A stretch of DNA of 64,000 nucleotides from Albugo candida (Eukaryota; Oomycota; Peronosporomycetes; Albuginales). The stretch is from the NCBI GenBank assembly GCA_040437565.1, contig JBDOQK010000064.1:1-64000 (forward strand). Direction: 5' to 3'. Of this stretch, positions 58,535-64,000 are shown piece by piece (position 1 is the stretch's first letter; each line of letters starts with the position of its first letter). The position numbers and the translations under genes were made by a program. The notes below the pieces were generated by a model. It saw only the letters and a list, made by a program, of their open reading frames with translations. It made no database searches and was not told where the DNA came from.

Positions 58535-58942
58535 ATGAATACAAAGCAGCCGACGGCGAAGGGAGCGCGATCGCAGTTTAAGAATGAGGTAAGAGGGCAA
58601 AGGTACCTTTTTCCTTTCGCTCGCTTTCCTTTCTCGTTCTTTGCCGTTGGCGAAATTTTCGTTTGTGTTGGATTTGGCTCGGGGTTAATACCGGTACTTT
58701 ATTGATACCGGTATCTGGTCGCCATTGAAGAGATACGAAAGGCTTACTTTACAAAATCTGTGGAGGTATTCCAGCGTCTTGGCGTTGTATTAAAAGAAAA
58801 CTACAGTTGTTCGATACGCACTTCTATAGACCTATATTACCATCATTCTGTTTCTAAGGACGTTCATTCTTGCTACATGAATTCATTTGATATTCTTATT
58901 AAACTCTTATCCGAAAGGTGCGTTCAGTTACATGTCAAATGA
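58535..58942 (+). CDS. Possible small two-exon gene, unrecognised
   Basis: An 18-codon exon (58535-58588, MNTKQPTAKGARSQFKNE) ends at a good donor, GAG|GTAAGA. A 144-nt intron could end at GAAGAG (58732), and the frame continues IRKAYFTKSVEVFQRLGVVL and onward to a stop at 58942, 87 residues in all. Phase is consistent, but the intron is longer than its neighbours and the second half of the protein looks less coding-like. Divergent from CDC48. Function unknown. Confidence 0.3.
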
Positions 58943-59301
58943 AACATGCGGCGTAATGTCCCACTTGACTTTGTACTCAAGTTAGACTGACTAATTAAAG
59001 TGCATTCGTCAGTGAGTCAATCAAATCGAACGTAAGCGGTTCAGTCTCTTCATCTTCTTTTCCCCAAGCAATCTCCAAGTACACTTAAGAATTCCACTGC
59101 ACCTTAAAACACATGTACAACACTTTTCCGTAGATCATAAGTAATTAACGTAGAAAGTCTGACTGTATATTTCACGCTGTGCAGAATAATCGCTCGCAAA
59201 GCATTGATGCAAACGCTTAAAACCCACTAATCAAAGCAATTTGAAAATAAAATAAAATTGAGACTTATCGATACTGTACAAGCAAAGGAACGAGTAAAGC
59301 A
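58943..59301. other. Intergenic, no feature seen
   Basis: About 360 bp upstream of the next membrane-protein gene. No clear Inr or FPR motif. Confidence 0.5.
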
Positions 59302-60530
59302 ATGTCTCATTTCTCCATTTGGTTGTTCTTTCGTATCGCTTTATCGCTTCTGAACGTCTGTAAGTTGCCCCCATGTAAATTGCTCGACATCTGCTCATCT
59401 TCTCTCAGTACGAGGCCAGCAGTGTCCAACGGTCTGTAATACCACGCCTGTGTATGGTTTTGCAGCTGGCGGGGTACCCGGATGCACATGCGCGCCGGGA
59501 AGTTCGTCCAATGGATGTGAATGTGGGAAATGTTACGTACCCTCGAATGGAGGTGTGTATGGTTACTCGTATCAAGCTGATGGAACGTGTCCATTTAAGG
59601 GAATTGACTGCTGTAAGTCCTTTCGATAAGCCGAGAAATTATGCTAAGTCTCTGTTTACATACAGCCAAATGCACACAAATAGAAACAGATCCGATAAAG
59701 GAAGCAGAAAAATCTACAAAGAGTGATGTTCCTGTTACAGTGAATGCTACCAACACGTTACAAAAGCCCGAAATCGAATCAGACCGTGAAACCACGTCAA
59801 AAGGTTGCGTTGAAATGTGACATCATAAAGTACGAGTCTGATAGTATCCCTCTAGTGCCATCAACTCCTGCGCCACCAACGACTCCATCACCATCACCAT
59901 CATCGCCGCCCTCCAGCCAAGAAAATACCACTAATAAGGGCTCTGAAGATGACGATATCATTCCCATAAACACAGGCATTCCTCATCAGCTCTACCCATC
60001 GTCTTGAACTGACATTCTCTCTGATGATAGAAAAGTCGAGAGGATTAGCGACGTGGCAAATTGTTGTCATCATTTGCTGTTGCACAATGGGTTTTATTGT
60101 GGTTATGGTAGCGATATTGTCTTGTTATTGTCGAGCACGGAAGCGACTGGTAGCAAACGAAGCCGCCGAAGATGACGCAGACTTTTACCGGTTCAATTTC
60201 GATTTACCAACAACAGGAACACCGGCGGTATTGAAGTCCTCTATGATGAATGCGCGTGGATACAACGCACTTAGCAGAGAACAACGTGAAAGTTGTAGTG
60301 GATCTACGCTAAGTGCCGCAGTAAGTGCCCATCAGGTTTCTCGACGCGGATCAGGCGATAGTACAGTAGCCCTCGATACAGCAGATTCTGCTACCGATCG
60401 ACATACTACCTTACAAAGTCTCCGCGAAAATAGCAAATCAAATCAATCGAATCGGAATCTCAATAGTGAGCAACGAATCGGAAATGAGATTTTAAGTGGG
60501 AGGAAAGAATCTCTAATGATAGATTTATAA
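59302..60530 (+). CDS. Single-pass membrane protein with cysteine-rich ectodomain
   Basis: Exons 59302-59359, 59409-59612, 59666-59803, then 59856 onward, with GT-AG introns of 49, 53 and 52 nt. The last intron is uncertain. Either 59976-60030 with a GC donor (339 residues) or 60001-60040 with a GT donor but only 40 nt (344 residues); both keep the frame. The protein has a signal peptide (SIWLFFRIALSLLNVLRGQQ) and a compact domain with about a dozen cysteines (CPTVCNTT, CTCAPGSSSNGCECGKCY, GTCPFKGIDC). A proline/serine/threonine stalk (STPAPPTTPSPSPSSPPSSQ) precedes one transmembrane helix (IVVIICCCTMGFIVVMVAIL) and a basic, serine-rich cytoplasmic tail. The layout suggests a surface adhesion or sensing protein. 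I recognise no named family. Confidence 0.75.
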
Positions 60531-60753
60531 ATAAAATGATGGAGGTATTACGTTGTAAAGAAATAAAATGGGATCAGAGTGGTGTATTGATCATAAAGAT
60601 AAGAAACGAAAAGAACAAGTACGATCGAGTCTTTCGATGAAGCTTTCAACGCGCTCAACTCTCCATTTCGTTCTCTCAAAAGTATCTGTAAATGTATTTC
60701 GTATTCATCCTTTCCCATTCATAAATTCTCGATAAATAATTGGCTAAAAATTC

Positions 60754-61473
60754 TTATGCTTTCTCCAAATCTGATGAAACAGGAACAAATATCTTGGCGT
60801 CCATAATAGCGACGCTGGAATGCATCGAAACGTATCCTTTTGTTCGTGGATAGATGACGAATAGCGACAATTGCATACCCGCCAGGAAAAAATTGATCAA
60901 ATTCGGGAGAAACACAATGATATCGCGTATCATGAGACCGTACACGAGCCACAAAATACTGTTCATGAATGCGGCGACAATCATTGGAAATGGCAACATG
61001 TCGGAACTTTTTTCGGCGATCACTTTTTTCACAACCGCTAAAGGCGATGCAAACATGACCGTGCACACTGATATCCCAGTGTATCCCACAACTGATTGTA
61101 CTGTTGCATGCGACACTGGAGCAAATAGACAAAATGAGAAGAAGATCGACAATGCTACTGCCATTCCAATCAGACATTTCCGGACGTGTACAGAGTCGCT
61201 GGCATATTTGGAGAATATATAAAGGTAATAGGTCACGATAATGATTCCAACGGCATTTGTCAGTAAGAGTGGGAATATGTTGTGAGCGAGAATTCCGTAT
61301 AAACACCAGCATATCGCGTTGCAAAACATCGAAGTGAGTGGAAGAATGCGTCGGGAATGCTTTATTTTCGCGGCCTGAATAGCTCGAATGTCTGCAAATG
61401 GACTGGCAAAGAGATACAGCGAGGACATTGATGCAAAGAATTTGACGACATTGATCACTGCAGTTGATACCAT
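60754..61473 (-). CDS. SWEET-family sugar transporter
   Basis: A single exon of 239 residues when started at the first in-frame ATG (61473, MVSTAVINVVKFFASMSSLY). The frame is open 23 codons further up but only from a TTG, so an upstream exon is possible. There are seven hydrophobic segments in the 3+1+3 SWEET pattern. Each triple-helix bundle shows the usual words: LFASPFADIRAI and CNAICWCLYGIL in the first; MFASPLAVVKKVIAEKSSDM, PFPMIVAAFMNSILWLVYGL and FLPNLINFFLAGMQL in the second. SWEETs move sugars down their gradient, probably here across the plasma membrane of a plant-feeding oomycete. The gene is tail-to-tail with the membrane-protein gene (223 bp apart) and divergent from eS4. Confidence 0.9.
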   Translation of the reverse strand: MVSTAVINVVKFFASMSSLYLFASPFADIRAIQAAKIKHSRRILPLTSMFCNAICWCLYGILAHNIFPLLLTNAVGIIIVTYYLYIFSKYASDSVHVRKCLIGMAVALSIFFSFCLFAPVSHATVQSVVGYTGISVCTVMFASPLAVVKKVIAEKSSDMLPFPMIVAAFMNSILWLVYGLMIRDIIVFLPNLINFFLAGMQLSLFVIYPRTKGYVSMHSSVAIMDAKIFVPVSSDLEKA

Positions 61474-61773
61474 ATCTACCGTTTGATAGAGATTGAAAAG
61501 TGAATGACGCAGAGCAATTAAGAGAAGCGGTTCATCATCCAATGTGCCAATTTCGTATTCAAAATAGATGAAAATACCTAAATATAGGCGAAAGAGCTAT
61601 AAATGCCCTCGATTTAGGTGCAAAGATACCTTATCAAAACATAACTGCTGTGCCAATCTCGCATAACTGCAGCTGACATGATCGATAATAATTCCCATAT
61701 ACTCGGTCAAACGCAGCGAACCAATCAATCCACTTGAATCACTTTTCATTGCGATTATTTCTCTCTTGCCGAC

Positions 61774-62692
61774 ATGCCTCGTGGACCTCGTAAGCATCTA
61801 AAGCGTCTATCAGCGCCCAAGCATTGGATGCTTGGGAAGCTGGATGGTGTATGGGCCCCACGTCCTTCCTCTGGTCCACACAAGCTGCGCGAATGTCTTC
61901 CATTGATTATCATCTTACGTAATCGACTAAAGTATGCGTTGACAAAACAAGAAGTCACCATGATATGCATGCAGAAAGCAATCAAAGTGGACGGTAAAAT
62001 CCGCGTGGATCCCAATTTCCCTGCAGGTTTTATGGATATCGTTGAAATTCCCAAAAGCGGTGATCAATTTCGCTTGTTGTACGACACCAAAGGGCGATTC
62101 GTCTTACATCGTGTCAACCACGAAGAGAAAAAGTACAAACTTTGTAAAGTCATCCGTCAAGAATACACAAAGAAAGCGATTCCGTATGTTGCAACCAACG
62201 ATGGCCGAACGATTCGCTACCCGGATCCGCTCGTCCGAATTAATGACACTGTGAAAATTGATTTAGAAACCGGCAAAATCGTTGATTTTATTAAATTTGA
62301 AACTGGAAATCTTGTCATGGTCACACGGGGACGAAATACCGGTATTGTTGGAATGCTGCATCAAATTGAGAGGTAGGAACACACCCTTTCTATCATACTA
62401 GCTCTACGAGCAGGGTGTGGTGGTAACTGTCTCCATTGTGGCTATATGCACGCAAGCTGCGAATCAAGTCGTATTTGTCTCACATGCTTGTGCTTTCTTT
62501 CGTAGACACGAAGGTTCCTTCAGTATCGCACGTATCAAAGATTCAACAGGTCATGAATTTGCCACTCGTTTGGGTAATGTGTTTGTGATTGGAGTTGGAT
62601 CACGACCTTGGATCTCACTTCCAAAGGGAAAAGGGATCAAGCTCAGTATCTTGGAAGAGCGTAGTGTTCGAGAACAAAAGAGTCTCAATTAG
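61774..62692 (+). CDS. RPS4: 40S ribosomal protein eS4 (RPS4)
   Basis: Two exons, 61774-62372 and 62506-62692, joined across a 133-nt GT-AG intron to give 261 residues, the usual eS4 length. It starts [20 protein letters not shown], the near-invariant eS4 N-terminus, and continues [18 protein letters not shown], the S4 RNA-binding part, and [13 protein letters not shown]. After splicing come [20 protein letters not shown] and [16 protein letters not shown]. Reading straight into the intron ends the frame at once. It is a structural protein of the small subunit. The start codon lies 300 bp from the divergent SWEET start. Confidence 0.97.
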
Positions 62693-63334
62693 AAGCAGAT
62701 GTACTTTGACTGAGCTAACGAGAGAATACAGGAGAGATTCGCTAGTTGAGAGTTGACGAATCGCGAGTCATGCTGTCTATCCACCCACCGCCATCCTCAT
62801 TGACGCGCGCTCCGACGTCATACGTTAAAGGGCATCCATTATCATACATTAACCAACACTTTGACTACCCTTAATAGAGAGCGTACTTGTGATGGTAATA
62901 GACTTTGTATCGCAATTCGTGTTGCCGGTCAATCGCTCATCATTTGATCAGCACTCTATACCGCGCATCCCGAAATCTTTAGACGTCAGTTGTGATTCAT
63001 ACGACGACAGGAAATGAAAAGAAAAAAGTCGTGTACAGCTTACAAACGAACAAAAGCGACAAAAAGCGAAAAGCATCCGAATCGTATGGTATCACTGTAA
63101 ACGACCTTCGTCCCTACTGACGCGAAAAGTATCGTTCGCGCATGGCAGTCATTCCCTTCACCCATTCGACCCTTGTAAGCTCCTAACGTATTTCGGGATA
63201 GGTCTGTAGGATACAGTCGTTTCTCTCTTTTTATCTTATCTTATCTTATCTTATCTTAAGTTCGTATCGAAAGTCAAAAAGTTGGAACAGTTTAATTGCT
63301 CCAAACGTTGTGCCGTATAACTAATTCCTAAACA
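62693..63334. promoter_or_regulatory. Intergenic region with a (TTATC) microsatellite
   Basis: About 640 bp between eS4 and the next gene. It holds a pentanucleotide run TTATC x5.6 at 63231-63258 (GATAA on the other strand), 77 bp upstream of the next ATG. No other feature seen. Confidence 0.6.
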
Positions 63335-64000
63335 ATGGGAAACTCTGAATCTCGCGGTACCACGGACCATCCATTGACACTTACTGTACCGGAATCAGCT
63401 TTGTCTTCTTGTTGTGAGAATGACATTGCACGAATTCACCGATCTTCCACTTTACCGCCTCCTTATGCAGCTGAGAATCACACGACATCAACACTGCTTC
63501 CGAATTCTGTATCTGTAACACTCGATACCGATATCTCACGTCGTGGCGATCATTTACACTCTCAATCGCTTCATAACGAGCGCGGTGGCATCGAATTAGG
63601 ACAACAAGTCGTAGAGGACACCACCACTAAAGTCGGTTATTGGTATCTGATAAAAAACGGATACAATGAACTCGTTCATTTGATCATTCGACCGCCTAGA
63701 GCTAGGTATCAAATCAAGGATCTTGGACCACACCAATTTACATTTCTAGGATCGCACTATTACCGCTCCGACTTTCAAGTTGTAAATGCTCGGAATCAGA
63801 CCTTAGAGTGCTCGTTTTGGCGCGTGAAGGGATTGGACAATAGCCAGAAACCTCCATGTGTCATCTATCTCCATGGGAACTCGTCATGTCGCTTGGAATG
63901 TCTCTCAATCTTACGAACGTGTTTATCGTCCGGCCTCAGTGTCGTTGCCTTTGATGGAGCAGGAAGCGGGAAATCACAAGGAGAGTACATTTCGTTGGGG
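63335..64000 (+). CDS. Alpha/beta-hydrolase fold protein, N-terminal part (runs off the window)
   Basis: 222 codons from ATG 63335 to the window edge, open throughout. MGNSES at the start is a good N-myristoylation signal. About 100 residues are serine/threonine-rich and low in complexity. Then the fold begins: KVGYWYLIKNGYNELVHLII and ARYQIKDLGP, leading to the oxyanion-hole strand VIYLHGNSSCRLE and the next strand VVAFDGAGSGKSQGEYISLG. These are the typical early motifs of serine hydrolases of the oomycete HG(N)-type. The catalytic GxSxG elbow and the Asp/His residues would lie beyond the window, so activity cannot be judged. Membrane attachment through myristate is inferred. Confidence 0.8.
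   Translation, partial: MGNSESRGTTDHPLTLTVPESALSSCCENDIARIHRSSTLPPPYAAENHTTSTLLPNSVSVTLDTDISRRGDHLHSQSLHNERGGIELGQQVVEDTTTKVGYWYLIKNGYNELVHLIIRPPRARYQIKDLGPHQFTFLGSHYYRSDFQVVNARNQTLECSFWRVKGLDNSQKPPCVIYLHGNSSCRLECLSILRTCLSSGLSVVAFDGAGSGKSQGEYISLG

Noticed and set aside
60754-61542. SWEET protein starting at 61542
   Set aside because: The codon there is TTG; the first ATG in frame is 61473, just before the first membrane segment.

Overview
The window looks like nuclear DNA of an oomycete, probably an obligate biotroph of the Albugo type. This rests on short GT-AG introns (mostly 48-64 nt), a full-length PDR-type ABC transporter, an LRR receptor-like TKL kinase, a SWEET sugar transporter, small secreted-protein genes that carry the oomycete Inr/FPR core promoter, and mutator-like, copia and gypsy relics. 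The genus is an inference. The assembly is a draft: there are 15 gaps of exactly 100 N (starting at 717, 1437, 3529, 4343, 5854, 7848, 10131, 12093, 16045, 23406, 32086, 37301, 41698, 43350 and 57810). At six of them the sequence after the gap repeats the sequence before it base for base, so these 'duplications' are almost certainly unmerged contig ends.

Region 0-7.3 kb: a mitochondrial cox1 fragment in the nucleus (NUMT) is split by a short non-autonomous mutator-like element. Then come AT-rich tandem repeats, an inverted-repeat element, a copia fossil, and three ordinary genes: a TFIIB-like factor with an apparent frameshift, a C2H2 zinc-finger gene with an in-frame stop, and a mitochondrial Zim17/HEP1-type Hsp70 escort protein that lacks one zinc-binding cysteine.

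Region 6.5-22 kb: a gene-poor stretch holding a minus-strand cluster of small secreted-protein genes and their decayed relatives. Part of it (about 13.9-15.75 kb against 16.3-18.4 kb) is a diverged tandem duplication. Several members keep a recognisable core promoter just upstream. A tRNA-derived SINE-like head (7.6 kb) and a tRNA-Thr(UGU) (23.7 kb) also occur.

Region 23.8-42.5 kb: transposon graveyard. It holds a mutator-like element with long inverted repeats and a near-perfect 9-bp target duplication (27.8-30.4 kb), a DDE transposon (30.5-33.2 kb), a second mutator-like element with its own inverted repeats (33.4-35.5 kb), Tc1/mariner-like and other DDE fragments, and copia and gypsy fossils.

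Region 44-64 kb: dense, intact housekeeping and surface genes. In order: ABC transporter (-), PRP4-type splicing kinase (+), secreted cysteine-repeat protein (+), LRR-TKL receptor-like kinase (+), CDC48/p97 (-), a possible small gene (+), a single-pass membrane protein (+), SWEET transporter (-), ribosomal protein eS4 (+), and the start of an alpha/beta-hydrolase gene (+). I resolved exon structures by reading frame and splice sites, and the total coding length of each of the multi-exon models in this region divides by three. The switch at about 44 kb from repeat-rich, effector-like DNA to compact core genes is the main architectural feature.
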